A stretch of 64,000 nt of DNA from Delphinus delphis (lineage: Eukaryota > Chordata > Mammalia > Artiodactyla > Delphinidae), in NCBI RefSeq assembly GCF_949987515.2, contig NC_082702.1, positions 51,119,600 through 51,183,599 of the forward strand, given 5' to 3'. This document shows, in pieces, positions 1-11,247 of the stretch; within the stretch, counting starts at the first letter, position 1; each line of letters begins with the position of its first letter. A program made the translations under genes and the position numbers. The notes under the pieces are model-generated. The model made no database searches. It saw only the letters and a list, made by a program, of their open reading frames with translations, and was not told where the DNA came from.

Positions 1-164
1 AGCCCCCCAAACCTCCCAGTAATTGTGTCAATAACTCCCACACCGACCATGCCTGCATCCCCAAACCCAAAGACACCCATTATCCAGACAGAAGTTTTGT
101 CAGGACATCTCATGGCACTCTAGGAAGGCCAGATAAGATGAGTCTGGAAGCAGAAAGCACAGGT

Positions 165-563
165 GCATCAGACTAATAAGTCAGACAGAGGAAGACAAAT
201 ACTGTATGATCTCTCTTATATGTGGCATCTAAAAATATAAAACAGAAACAGAGTAGAAGTGTGGTTGCCTGGTGGAGACTGTGAGGAGAAGGAAACGGGA
301 GCTCGTCAGTCAAAGGCCACAAAGTTTCAGTTATAAGGTGAATAAATTCTGGGGATCTAATTACGGTAAGATAACTAGCGTTAACTATATAGTCTCACCG
401 TAACAGTAAGAACAACAAAATGGTAATTATGTGAGGAGAGGAGATGTTAATTAACCTTATCGAGGTAAACAATTTGAAATATATACATGTATCAAATCAT
501 CACTGTGTATACAGTATAATCTTATATGTCGATTATCTCTCAACAACACTGGGGAAAAAAAAC
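165..563 (+). mobile_element. L1 3' UTR end (L1MA/L1MB-like)
   Basis: The segment reads like the 3' UTR of a mid-age L1. It has the 'aataagtcagacagaggaag' ORF2/UTR junction, a 'cttatatgtggcatctaaaa' motif, a 'cagttataaggtgaataa' block, and a final 'tctcaacaacactggggaaa' followed by an A-run. It is 5' truncated, so only the tail is present and no ORF survives. Confidence 0.75.
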
Positions 564-710
564 AGGAAGCAATATTGCTGCAGATGAAGCAGAGAGGAGG
601 CTGATTCAAAGGCCTTCTTCCAGGTGGGATATTGACTCAGAAGGCTAAATGCTCCTGTACCCCAATACATTGTGTAATTGTTGTTGTATTTTGCACACAC
701 CCATGATTTT

Positions 711-926
711 TTGTTTGTTTTTTGTTTTTTTTTTGCGGTACGTGGGCCTCTCACTGTTGTGTCCTCTCCCATTGAGGAGCACAGGCTCCGGATGCGCAGG
801 CTCAGCGGCCATGGCTCACGGGCCCAGCCGCTCTGTGACATGTGGGATCTTCCCGGACCGGGGCACGAACCCGTGTCCCGTGCATCGGCAGGCGGACTCT
901 CAACCACTGCGCCACCAGGGAAGCCC
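711..926 (-). mobile_element. CHR-2-type SINE, full length
   Basis: tRNA-derived, RNA polymerase III-type SINE of the cetacean/hippo/ruminant CHR family. On the minus strand it starts GGCTTCCCTGGTGGCGCAGT (A-box region), carries a B-box-like GGTTCGTGCCCC, and ends in an A-run seen here as T's. A 15-bp perfect target-site duplication, cacacccatgatttt, lies at 696-710 and 927-941. The reading frames here on both strands are spurious. Confidence 0.95.
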
Positions 927-1019
927 CACACCCATGATTTTGCATTTACTGTTCCCTCTAATGGAGCTACTGACGGCCCTTCTTTGGGTGGTGGACTCCT
1001 ATTAATTGGCCAACAGTTT

Positions 1020-1262
1020 TCTCAACCCTCAACTCTTCCAAGAAGCTTTCCCTGACATCCGGAATCTGAGTGAGGGGCCTCTCCGCCCATGATGGCCAGG
1101 ACTCTAAAGCATGATCCTAGTCTATTATTTACAATTGCATGCCTGTGGGTGTGTTTTCTCTTGTAGACCATGCACTCTTTAATAGAAGGGTTGTCTCTGT
1201 CTTATCTCTCTCCTCTGCTTCTGGAATATTGTGAATACTCAGTAAACATGTGTTGAATTCCC
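1020..1262 (+). mobile_element. L2 LINE 3' end
   Basis: Resembles the L2 3' region: 'aagaagctttccctgac', then 'tctcttgtagaccatgcact' and a terminal 'actcagtaaacatgtgttga'. The CHR SINE at 711-926 probably lies within the same L2 copy, because L2-like 'tgttccctct' resumes just after it. The element is heavily diverged and non-coding. Confidence 0.6.
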
Positions 1263-1559
1263 TAAGTAAGGGACTGATCCCCCCCAGCGGATGGCAAACT
1301 GTGGTTCTGTTACTGCAGCTTCTAACCTGTGCAGGCTCCAGTCCTCAGGTATACCTCAGGGCTCTCTGGGGCAGTGGGAAGTTGATTTCTCATAGCTGAA
1401 CAATGCTCCCCTTTGCAAGACAGGGACTGCAGCAGGCTCTGAGGAAGATCTTACTAGAGGTGACATCTATTCTCTTTAAACTTGGCTGTAGATGAGGGGG
1501 AGTTAGGCCACTGGCCCCTCTCAGAGGCAGCTGCAAGGCAGCCAAGAGGAAACTCAAGG

Positions 1560-1960
1560 CACCAGCCCTTTACAGAAGTCCTGCTGGACTGTTACTTCTT
1601 TCAGCCCATCCCAGGGTCTGGGCACACACTTCTTCTTCAGTCTAGAACACTTCCCATCTCTCATACCACTAACACACACACACATTTAGCCTCTATCCGG
1701 CTCTCTCCTTTAAATTCCCATCACTTCTTGTGGAAATCTTCCTCACCTTTGTCCTATCCTCTCATGGAACTTTGTCCCTTTCTTTCAAATTAAAAAAATA
1801 AAAAAGTGTCCCATTTTGTAATTATATATCCATGAATGTGTCTAACAAAAGTCTGTCTTGTCCTCTAGACCATAAGTTCCATGAGGGGAGGTACCATCTC
1901 TGGTTTTGTTTTTAATTTCCTGTACTTGGTATAGTATCTACTAAGTGTTTAAAAGTTACC
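1560..1960 (+). mobile_element. L2 LINE 3' end
   Basis: Typical order of L2 3' landmarks: a 'ggtctgggcacac' block, 'tagaacacttcccatctc', 'gtggaaatcttcctcacc', then 'agaccataagttccatgagg' and 'ttggtatagtatctactaag'. The 103-residue frame at 1482-1793 lies mostly inside this element and is not a gene. Confidence 0.65.
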
Positions 1961-2394
1961 AAACACACTGAGTCCCTTTGTACTCACTGTGTTGGCATAG
2001 TATACTTCTATGTCTCTCTCTAGACGTAATAATGCAGGAGCCACAGTTGTAGAGGCATCCCCAGCCTCAACTGCAGGCAGATGATGATGAAGTGGGAATA
2101 CACTTCAGAACTGCCTCCTAAACCAGGTTATAAGGCACATAAAGTCAGCCGCATTAACGTACAGTCCCATCTCACTTCAGACCTCAACTGGGATTAGCAA
2201 ACTTGATCAACCACCTCACTTTCCAGAATGTCCTCAACTCATTTGCGAAAGAGAATTCTCTCTATGTAACAATTCCAGCCAACTGTTGATCTGCACTTGG
2301 GGACCTGCTGCCCTCTTCTCTTGGCCCCAGTTTTGGGGGGCCAAGAAGACAGTGCCAGGGCCAGAGGCTGCCAAGGAGCACAGGCTCAGGGCGA

Positions 2395-2628
2395 GAGCAC
2401 TGAAGCTCCAGTGCTGGTTCTATGACTTCCTAGTGTTAGGGCCAAGGCACGGTACTTTGCTGCACCAGGCTACCATCGACTTATCTGTAAAATGAGAACA
2501 AGTGCCTCCCTCGGAGTTTTGTTGAGAGGATGACATGATTTAATGAATGTACCACGCTCACCTCAATACAGTAATGAGTTCCTGTAGTGAGTAGATGCTC
2601 TGTAAACATGCACTAAGTCAATAAAAGA
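2395..2628 (+). mobile_element. MIR SINE
   Basis: A diverged MIR core and 3' end: 'tggttctatgacttcctagt', 'acttatctgtaaaatgagaa', 'gagaggatgacatgattta', and 'agtagatgctctgtaaaca'. The first part of the tRNA head is weak. Confidence 0.65.
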
Positions 2629-2629
2629 A

Positions 2630-5460
2630 TATAACTGTACAGTTTTAAGTTTTGTGGTTTTAAGTTATGTGACTACAGTCGACTGTGTTCATGATCAACA
2701 ATGTCCCCTCTCCCCCGACCCATCATCCCTTGATCACTTTCACCCAATAAACAGAACGTGATCAGATACAATCACGTCCCAGTTCACGCCGCGGCTGTAA
2801 GAGGTTCTGCGTGTTTCTACTCACCTTTCTTGAGCTCCTGCCCTCCATGATGGGAAGAATAGTCTCCAGGTGTTACCGCTGCAGCCTGGGTCCTATAATG
2901 GTCAAGGCCAGCTAAGCCACAGCCAACATGCAGACCTGGCAGCAAGAAAAAAAAAGCCTGTAGTCATAACCACTCAGATTTGGGGAGTTGTCCATGATAT
3001 CGTTGTAGCCAAACGTAAGGCAGTAACTCACATTTCAAACCATCAGTCTCATGCAGGTGTACTTTGAAGGGTGAAATACTCATTTAGATGCGCAGCTTGT
3101 GGTATTGTTTGCAAATTAATCACACGTGACTTAATGCCTTTAACTCTTAAAGTGGTTGTAGAACACTCTTTACTTTGGTCAAGAGCAGTGGATAAGTCTT
3201 GCCACCTCTCTGGAAATCCCGTGGCTTATCGCCTATGGGGGATGAACATGTGTTGAGCTCAAACTAGTGAGTGTCTTGAGGGTATTTCTAGGGGAAAATA
3301 TGCGGAACTTGACTCAGAATATGAAGCTTGCATCAGGTTCCTCATATCAGTGGGAAATTTTTGGAATGAATTAAAAGTTCTACCCTCTAAAAGGCAATTA
3401 CAAAAAGAAAGTCCAAAGCAACCCTTTTAATGCTATAATTTTCCTAGTACTTACATGTCCCATTAAAAAGAAAACTGACATTAAAATAATTTTAAAGGTT
3501 TTGGCTTAAGCCCATTGAAAGAAGGCAATTCCCCCACTAAGAATCAAGTTCTCATTATCTGGGCCCAGCCTGCATTAAGGATGGACTCCTGCAGAGATGT
3601 GATCTGGTGACTGGGTTCCAGCTGAGAAGGGCCATGCTGAAATTAACATGGCGCCAAGTTGCCCATCATGAGTCTTACCTGGCTCTTTGCCTTGCATGTC
3701 TCTTAAGGGCCCTTCAGATGGAAACCTGCCAGATTTCTTCCTGCAGCCAACCTCTACTTGGGGTTTGTCCCTGCTCGTTTTCCTGATGCCAGTTCTGGCC
3801 TTTTATGATGTTTTGGTCTTTTTTATGTAAACGTGTAGATGGTCTAGCTCAGCTATTAGCAGCTGATCAATGGAGCAGTTACTCTTTCACAAATCATTGC
3901 TCATTGTGTTTCATCTTTCTCCCTTGGTTTTAATCAGGTTTCACCACTGTTAAGAGGTAAGCATGGAAATCTTTTGGTGGGCCATAATCTGTTAAATTGA
4001 TAAAAATATTTAACCCACTAAGTGACAAGAGGTTGAGAAAGGAAACCGTTACTTCAGCCCCTGTGTTTTCATGTAATCCGTGCTATCCCTCCTGTCATGT
4101 GATTATTCTGCCTAGAAGGGGATGCAGGAGCAGGGTACCAACATGTTACTGGCCACCTGTCAGGCAGCTGTCAAGTAGTAATGATTTTCAATCACTGCCA
4201 AGCAGGTTCTAGATTTGAGCCAGTGACCTAAGAAGCAAGTCTCCATAGCCCATTACCAAACTATCCCCCCGAGCCCTTTGTTTCCCCGACTAACACCCTT
4301 TCCAATAAAACTCCATTGTTTTCATTGAATCTGTCAACATGCCTACAAATCCCTGAAGGGTGAAATTAATTTGAACCACAGAGTTGGACAAACAAGCTCA
4401 AAAGTGAGTTCTTCAGAAATAGAAGCCAATATTTCAGACATTGATCCATTTGGAAAAAAAATGGCTTTGGTTCCCCCTTGGAGCTTGGGTAGGGGGTGGG
4501 GGAGGAGATAAGCAAAGAGGTTGTTATACAGTTGACTGCATGGCAAATCTTAACTATTCCAAAATCTAACATTTTATGCCTTCAAGCAGATGAACCCTGC
4601 ATGCTGGTGGCTGAAACTCTTAGAGACTAAAAACTGAATCCCTCTGGAGAATCCTTCTTCCTCTGACCAGGTTACCTGAGAGTTTCAGCGTGACTGCATT
4701 GGGAAGACACAGTTTCATAGCATTTCAAACCCTATGTATCTATCTAATTATATTTTTTTCTCTGTCAGCCATAAACTTATGGTGAGTAGCAGAAGCTTCC
4801 TGTGGTAGGAAACAGCTTATCTCATATTTTCTATCCCACCAACATCTGCATAGTTCAAACTCTGTTGGAAGCCCAACACATTTTCTTAAACTTTGATAAT
4901 ATTTGTTGTGAACCAGTCCAGCAAATAAGTATATGTTGCATGAAGCTACATTGAGCCCATTCTGTTACTTGAAGAAAGGGAGTGAGATAGGGAGAGAGGG
5001 AAACCGTTTCTTCCTGCCATGAGTCAATGATAGGGTGTCAGAGTCCCTTTGACCTGCCCCCATTTCCAGTGTGAACTTTCTGAGGCTTTACATACACACA
5101 ACATGTACATCATATTTATCTGGGTTCAGATTCTGGCTTTCCTTTGCCAACCGAGTGAATTAGGCCAGTAACCGAAGTTTCTGACTCTTCCCTTCCTCGC
5201 GGGAAACGTGAATCCTAATGCCTTCGACACTGGGCACGTGTGGGTTGAAAGAGATACATAAGGGACCCACTATGGCAACCACCATAGGAGAGGCACTCAG
5301 TAGGTGGGTATTGTTACATTACCAATGTAGTGTCATCATTATCACAGACAAACTCACCCATGACACAGCCCTCTGGGTTACAGGAAACTCTGGAAGTGGT
5401 CAGTGAAGCTGAGGGCTTTTAGCTGTACGTATCCCTGATTCCCTGCCTGAGGGCCTTTTC
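2630..5460. other. Mostly unique sequence, no gene seen
   Basis: About 2.8 kb in which I recognise no coding exon, RNA gene or confident repeat. Open frames here are at most about 70 codons and give no familiar protein. The stretch 3250-4330 has even base composition and long repeat-free runs, which suggests old unique sequence. Weakly L1-like AT-rich pieces near 2630-2760 are too diverged to call. Confidence 0.4.
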
Positions 5461-5469
5461 TGGACACTT

Positions 5470-5776
5470 CAGGGCAGGTCAGAAGGGCCAGGGTCTTAAC
5501 ACCCTGGAAACAGCCATGATGGGTTGCATTTGGAGGATAAATACCCCCCAGCATCCTTGCCCCTGGGTGGGATAACTCTGAAGTGAGTTCTACTCGGACT
5601 CACAGAGGCCTCCAGCTGGACGGAGGCCTCATGAACCCTATTTTGGCTTTCCTGTGTCCCCTGTCAAACTTGCCCATTTCCTTACCAGTCTATCTGAGAC
5701 CATGTCCCAAATAAACCACCTGCACTCAAATCCTTGTATCCAGTTCTACTCTTGGGGGAACCCAACATAAAACACT
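5470..5776 (+). mobile_element. Possible LTR 3' end (endogenous retrovirus-like)
   Basis: The run containing AATAAA at 5711, then 'ccacctgcac' and 'tctactcttgggggaaccca' ending 'acataaaaca', resembles the R/U5 end of several mammalian LTRs (polyadenylation signal, then a short tail ending in CA). I cannot assign a family or find the 5' edge. No internal retroviral genes are present. Confidence 0.4.
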
Positions 5777-5976
5777 GTGGTTAAGTACTGACCTTGTCCT
5801 CAAGCTCTCAACCTGGGGTTATATGAAAATCGACCACATCCCAAATCAGCATTGACAGTTCAGTGTCCGACCTTGTGACGTCAGATTTTGGCTCAGATTT
5901 GAAAGCACTTTTTTCCCCTGCCCAATGAATCTAATACATACGGCTTGTCTTTCCTGGTCACAGAGGCTGCTTCTTG

Positions 5977-6338
5977 CTTTTTTTTTTTTTTTTAAATTAA
6001 TTAATTAATTTATCTTTGGCTGCGTTGGGTCTTCGTTGCTGCACGTGGGCTTTCTCTAGTTGCGGCGAGCGGGGGCTACTCTTCGTTGTGGTGCGTGGGT
6101 TTCTCATTGCAGTGGCTTCTCTTGTTGTGGAGCACAGGCTCTAGGCAGGCAGGTTTCAGTAGTTATGGCACGTGGGCTCAGTAGTTGTGGCTTGCGGGCT
6201 CTAGAGCGCAGGCTGAGTAGTTGTGGTGCATGGGCTTAGTTGCTCCGTGGCATGTGGGATCTTCCTGGGCCAGGGCTCGAACCCGTGTCCCTTGCATTGG
6301 CAGGCGGATTCTTAACCACTGCGCCACCAGGGAAGCCC
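5977..6338 (-). mobile_element. Long-form CHR SINE (CHR-1-like), full length
   Basis: A 362-bp tRNA-derived SINE on the minus strand. It has the head GGCTTCCCTGGTGGCGCAGT, an intact B box GGTTCGAGCC, then the long CHR body rich in 'agtagttgtgg' motifs (seen on the plus strand). It ends in a TTAA-rich and poly-A tail seen here as T18 followed by (aatt)n. A 14-bp perfect target-site duplication, gaggctgcttcttg, lies at 5963-5976 and 6339-6352. It is longer than the roughly 200-bp CHR-2-type copies elsewhere in the window. Confidence 0.95.
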
Positions 6339-6352
6339 GAGGCTGCTTCTTG

Positions 6353-6995
6353 TTCAGCTACTCTGGAGGACGTGTGATGTCTTTAGGAAGGGTACCCATC
6401 TCTGACACCCAAAGATCTATTTATTATACACAACACACCCTATATTCTAAGTTGGACTATCCCAGACATACCCTCCAAATTCGGTGAAAACCCATCCAGC
6501 CATTTCACAGAGTATACGTAGCAGAAGCTTAATTTTATTAAGAGAACTATAAACCCTTCAATGGAAGCCTTTTCTTTTACTCATAGAGCATGTAAGGAAC
6601 AAAAATGATTTTCCAAATATTTCTCTCTTGCACAAATCTAGGTAGAAGAAACAAAACCATGACCCAGAAAAAATCAAATGAATGAAGTTAATGAGGCTTA
6701 TAATTTAAGATGAGTGAATTTAGTGGTGCATGAGTTAGAAATATTTGACACACCAAGACTGACACAGACTCCAATGCCATGGCTAAGGAAGTGTACCTCA
6801 ATGACCTCACAGCTTCTGTTTTCAAATAATTATTACTCTTTGCATGTATAATTATAACCTGGGCGTTCAGAATGGAGACACTTTCTTATGAAGCTCCTCT
6901 TCTCTAGTTTCAGTACCATAACCAAGGTGGCGGTCTTAGCTAAAGCGATGCTCATAAACAGCACATTGACATGGAGCCTTGATTTTACTTCAGTT
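6353..6995. other. Unique sequence, nothing recognised
   Basis: I see no confident repeat, exon or RNA gene. Composition is AT-rich and frames are short. Confidence 0.4.
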
Positions 6996-6999
6996 GTGG

Positions 7000-7195
7000 A
7001 TTTGTGGTCCAGACCTGGGTTTGTGCACTAACTCTGCAACCTACTAGACAAGCCATGTAACCTTGACTTAGCGTCTGTCTCCATCGACAGGGAGGAAAAC
7101 TGAGTTCATGGGACCATCCTAAGTTTCAATGAGATAAGGTGCATATAATCACTTTGTAAACTGTATACACACTAGACAGAAGTCGGCGAATGCTT
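7000..7195 (+). mobile_element. MIR SINE
   Basis: Landmarks in order: 'cagacctgggtttgtgcact' (B-box area), 'gcaacctactagacaagcca', 'gtaaccttgac', 'gggaggaaaactgagttcat', and 'aatgagataaggtgcatata'. It is diverged but collinear with MIR. Confidence 0.7.
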
Positions 7196-7378
7196 TTATT
7201 ATCTCAGCTGAGCTTTACAATTGCTCTGGAAGGTAGAGAAGGCAGATCAGTGTTTCCTTTTCACAGACGAGAAACTGGGCATTACAAGAGTTAACGCATT
7301 TTGGCTAGTAAATGTCACAGGTCAGACCTGCACCACAGGTCCTCTAGTTCTGAGATGACTCTTCTTTCCTCTACAACA
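7196..7378 (-). mobile_element. MIR SINE (opposite strand to its neighbour)
   Basis: The reverse-strand MIR pattern is visible on the plus strand: 'tttattatctcagctgagct', 'ttcacagacgagaaactggg', 'aagagttaacgcattttggc', and 'cctctagttctgagatgact'. It forms a tail-to-tail pair with the MIR at 7000-7195. Confidence 0.6.
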
Positions 7379-7379
7379 G

Positions 7380-7585
7380 TGACTCTAGAACTTTCCTGAA
7401 CACTAGAATCAAGCTGGAGGAGCTTGTTAAAAGATGCAGATTCCCATTCTTTCCCTCTATTTTACTCCCATCCATAAGATACTAACTTAAGGTCCTGAAA
7501 CTGGTTTTAAGAATCCTCATTTCTAATAAACACTTCAGATCATTCTGATGCAGGAAGTCCATGAACCACATTTTCAAAACACTCA
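7380..7585 (+). mobile_element. MER5-type hAT MITE
   Basis: Short non-autonomous hAT element: 'acactagaatcaagctggag', 'gagcttgttaaaagatgcag', 'aagaatcctcatttctaata', then 'gatcattctgatgcaggaag' and a terminal 'catgaaccacattttcaaaa'. These match the inverted ends of the MER5 group (…AGAATCACCTGG… and …GAACCACTG). Confidence 0.7.
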
Positions 7586-7699
7586 GCTATCACCACATGT
7601 TGTCTCCCAGAATTAAGTTCAAAAAGCACAATTCTTTGGAATTAAAGAACTTTTCAATTTGCTCGTGTGAGGGATTTTGGATAACAATTATTAAAGATA

Positions 7700-7965
7700 A
7701 TAGTTACTATTACTTGAATCCTTAATGGCTACTATGCTAAATGTTTTACATACATTATCTAAACGGATCCTGATAAAACCCTGGTGCCCCTGGATTGTAC
7801 AACTCTACGCAGTGAGTACTACTACCCTCCCTGTTTCACTGTGAAACATCTGATCTCCAAGAGATACATTTCCAACAGTTCCCTATATAATAAATAGCAA
7901 AGAAAGGAAGTGAACCCAGATTTGCTTAACTTCAAATCCATGCAACTAGCCTTGTTATTCTATTA
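7700..7965 (-). mobile_element. MIR SINE
   Basis: Minus-strand MIR seen as 'ggctactatgctaaatgttt', 'acatacattatctaaacgga', 'gcagtgagtactactaccct', 'gtgaacccagatttgcttaa', and 'cttgttattctatt'. The core is strongly diverged. Confidence 0.55.
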
Positions 7966-8164
7966 AAAAAACAAATAAATGAGGAAGGGAAAAGAATTCT
8001 ATACAGATTGAATCTCTAATTCGGACAAAATCACACTATGGTTGGAGAAATATATAAAGAGCTATGGCTGGCTTTAGGTACATTCTGTAATCTGGTTTAT
8101 TCCAATACCAAACAACGCATCACCAGGGGCCTAGCTTGGCGGTAGCAGATCTCAGGACTGGGGT

Positions 8165-8600
8165 GGTGTATTAGTAATCTCTTGCTGAATAACAGATTAC
8201 CCCCAATGAACCAGCTGGAAATAGCAAACGTTTTATCTCACAAAGTTTCTGAGGGTAAGGAATCTGAGATGAGCCTAGCTGGCTACTTCTCGCTCAGGAT
8301 CTCTCAAGAGGTTGCAGTCAAGCTGTGGGCTGGAGCTGCTGTCATCTGAAGGCTTGGCAAGGGCTGGGGAATCTGCTTCCAAGGCAGCTCGCTCACATGC
8401 CTGTTGGCAGGAGGCCTGAGTTCCTCCCCACGAGAGTCTCTACCCAGGGCTGCTTGAACATCCTCACAACATGGCAGCTGGCTTCCTCTCGAGCGAGTTA
8501 TTCCAGAGAGGGATCAAGACAAAAGCCACAGTGCCCTTTATGACCCAGTCTCAGAAGATATCCACCATCACTTCGACTTCATTCTATTAATTAAAACGGA
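8165..8600 (+). mobile_element. LTR-like ancient repeat, family unassigned
   Basis: The opening 'ttgctgaataacagattacc', the 'tttctgagggtaaggaatct' block, 'acatggcagctggcttcctc', and the 'ttccagagagggatcaagac' block match a common mammalian LTR-type repeat whose other copy here is 28870-29255 (ttgctgtgtaacaaaccatc…). I cannot name the subfamily. No retroviral coding sequence is present. Confidence 0.5.
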
Positions 8601-8790
8601 ATCACTAACTCCTGTCCACATGCAAGGGAGGACTAGGTTCTATTGCTTGAAAGAAGGAGTATTAAAGCATTTATGAACATGTTTTCAAAACTCCCAAAGG
8701 TGGGATAGACTGAAATATATTTATGATCTCATTCTATCCCATTGTGCCAAGTCAGCTGCTCTCCACTCTTTAGTCTAAATGCGGTAACTT

Positions 8791-8838
8791 CTATCCATCT
8801 ATCTATCTATCCACCCAACCATCCATCCATCCACCCAC
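8791..8838. repeat. (ATCT/ATCC)n microsatellite
   Basis: Interrupted tetranucleotide tract shifting from atct units to atcc units with caccca interruptions. Confidence 0.9.
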
Positions 8839-8839
8839 T

Positions 8840-9800
8840 GATATCCATCCAAACGTGCACAGAACTCTTTCTAAATTCCAGACACAGTTAAAAATTATAT
8901 AAGACGATGTCTATTAAGTATTTTACACAAGGGATAGATGAAATGTTCAGGGATTGGGGACAATGAGCAGGGTGATTCCAAACAATCTTATCCCATACAT
9001 GCTCTCTTGCAAATACAAAAAGTTAAGTTTATTTTATATGTAAAAATCCCAATAGCTGAATAAAAACCATAACCTTGTTTACTTTTCTTTCCAGTTCTGT
9101 TACTAACTGATTAAAAATTCTCTATATGTCGGTGAGCTAGAGACATTCTCCTGGGAGGGCATCTTGACTGAGCCGTGGAATATTTTGGATAACGAAAATT
9201 CACCAGTGACTGCAAGTCTTTGTTGGATGGTACCCTTCTGAGGGAGAAGAACATGACTTTCATGCTTGGGGGCTCTGGAGGGATGCTTACGGGTGGAAGA
9301 GACTGGGTGTACCAGAATATGGAATTCGGATGCCATACAATCAGAGCTTCTCTGGGAGCTCTTTTGTCACGTACTCCTTTTGTGGCAAAAGCCTTAAGAG
9401 TCTGCCCAGCCCCGTGAGCTGAAGCGTAATCCCCATGTGTTTCTTCAAGATCTGACAACGGGGATCACACAGAATTGGATTTGGAAAAACGGAGACCAAC
9501 CTCAGGTCCTGTCATCTTTGACATGGGGCTAATTCCCCCTCAGACATGGGGCTCATTCCCCTCTCCTCTGAACCACTCATTTCTTTCTAAAACCCCAGTG
9601 TAGCACCTAGTGCCCCTGGCTCTCCTCAGCGTTATCACAGTTGGTTAGAGGCGTATCTGTTCCTTCCGGGCTGCAGGCTCCTTGGAGGCAGGGCCTGGGA
9701 ATGAGGTCTCATGTGTTTGCAGAACTGGGCTGGATTAGCCTGGGGTAAGTAGCATAGACAGACAGTGTAACGGGAATAGACCCAACATCCCAACTGGCAG
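8840..9800. other. Unique sequence, no gene supported
   Basis: The region holds overlapping open frames on both strands near 9103-9458 (115 codons minus, 65 codons plus). None shows a recognisable domain, a start context or splice signals that would support a gene. GC content rises moderately. I see no confident repeat. Confidence 0.35.
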
Positions 9801-9808
9801 AACCAATT

Positions 9809-9940
9809 AAAGGAAAGGAAAGGAAAGAAAGGAAAGGAAAGGAGAAGACAGGAAGGAAGAAAGGAGAGAAGGAAGGGAGGAAGGAAGGAGGGAGGGAGAG
9901 TAGAGGGACAAGGAAGGGGAGAGACGGAAGAAAGAAAGAA
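9809..9940. repeat. Purine-only (GGAAA/GGAAGG)n tract
   Basis: About 130 bp almost purely A and G on this strand, first in ggaaa units, then ggaagg/gggagg units, and finally agaaag. Such homopurine mirror repeats can form triplex (H-) DNA in general. Only the composition is visible here. Confidence 0.9.
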
Positions 9941-9949
9941 TTCTTTACT

Positions 9950-10185
9950 CTGTGGTACTTTGTACTGTGACTCTTATTACTATGGCTATTTCATCATCCT
10001 GTTTATTTCTTCATCACACCACATCCCTGACTGTATTTAGTTGCTCACGTGTTGGTTGCCTGCTCCTTCCATTACACAATGAGCTCCATAAGGGAGAGAT
10101 GTTTGTCCTAGCCCAACACATTATCAAAGGATGTTTGTCTAATGACTGACCGACTCAGTGATGAATGAATACATGAATGAGGTAG
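9950..10185 (+). mobile_element. L2 LINE 3' end
   Basis: Visible landmarks: 'tttatttcttcatcacacca', 'caatgagctccataagggag', 'agatgtttgtcctagcccaa', then the 'atgaatgaatacatgaatga' tail. This is the typical L2 3' terminus with its short tandem tail. Confidence 0.65.
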
Positions 10186-10189
10186 CTCT

Positions 10190-11030
10190 AAACTTTTCCT
10201 TCAAGGCAGAATTGGACCCTACTTGCAAGGTCTGGCCTAAAAGTAAGGAGTGACCCAGGATGACCTGGTTTCAATGGCTGAATCCACTGGAACCCCCAGT
10301 ACCTGGGCACTATCATCAAAGGAAGTCACATGCCTGGACCTTCTGTGTTCTAGACCCTGGTCCTGGGGAGGAACAGCAAGCACATAATGGCTGATGGCTT
10401 CTGGAAACCTAACACGAAACAGAAATAATGGAAATTTCAACTTATTGTTTACAGGCTTAAATGGTGATAGCTGGAGTTAATGATGCTGCTTTGCAGAAAT
10501 ACATGCCCAGATTCTATCTTTCTAGAAACAGCTAAGGGGTATACACTCCCTTTCTCCCTAGGTTTACAGTGATAACAGATAAAATAGAACCTAAGTACAT
10601 TATCTGTTCCTTGACTGCTCAAAATACTTTTTTTTTTTTGGTGCCCGAATATTTCTTATTTCAAAATTAATCATTAGTGGGAAAAAAGAAAAAGTCCATA
10701 TGCTGCTACGTAGCTACAAGGAGCCAACGTGATGACATAGAAAGGCCGCAGGTCTTATATTCCAGTTCTACCCTGTATTAATCAGTCTATTCATTGAAAA
10801 AGGTCACAGTAGTCCAACTAGTTGATGGTCTCAGCTGAGTCCTTCCTTAGACCAAGCATCGTCTTAGGTTCTGGTGATGCATACTCCATGATCAAATGAA
10901 CCTTAGAGCTTTGAGGGGGGTGGTCACTACCATGTATCAAATAATTACCCCAAGTAAGTACTTAATTTTAGACACAGGCGCTGAAGGTAAGGAACCAGAT
11001 ATCACGAGTGCACGTAGCCGGCGGTTGACT
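10190..11030. other. Unique sequence, nothing recognised
   Basis: Mixed composition. One T9-10 run near 10629 and no confident repeat or exon. Confidence 0.35.
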
Positions 11031-11039
11031 AGGTACGCT

Positions 11040-11240
11040 GTGTGAGACGCAGGAAGGGAGGAGGTGGCAGCAGACAGCATTCCAGGCAGAGAGAAAGGCA
11101 TGTGCAAAGGCCCAGAGTATGAGGAGTGGGGCAGGCCTGTGGAACATTAACTGCGGCCAATTTAGCTGGGGCACAGAGACGTGGTGAAATGGGCATCAGA
11201 CTCTGCTAGAGACGAGGGCAGGGCCTACACCTGTGGGGTG
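11040..11240 (+). repeat. Ancient interspersed repeat fragment, family unassigned
   Basis: The motif series 'gcattccaggcagagagaaa', 'ggcatgtgcaaaggcccaga', and 'gaggagtggggcaggcctgt' is part of a widespread old mammalian repeat. The same motif family is recognisable at 13170-13740, 25775-26105 and 37530-37815. I cannot name it with confidence. Confidence 0.45.
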
Positions 11241-11247
11241 GCTTAGG

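Noticed and set aside
649..1055. Paired long frames on both strands at each CHR SINE (also 22721-22996, 43588-43987, 45804-46052)
   Set aside because: The same peptides recur at each SINE copy, so they come from the repeat.
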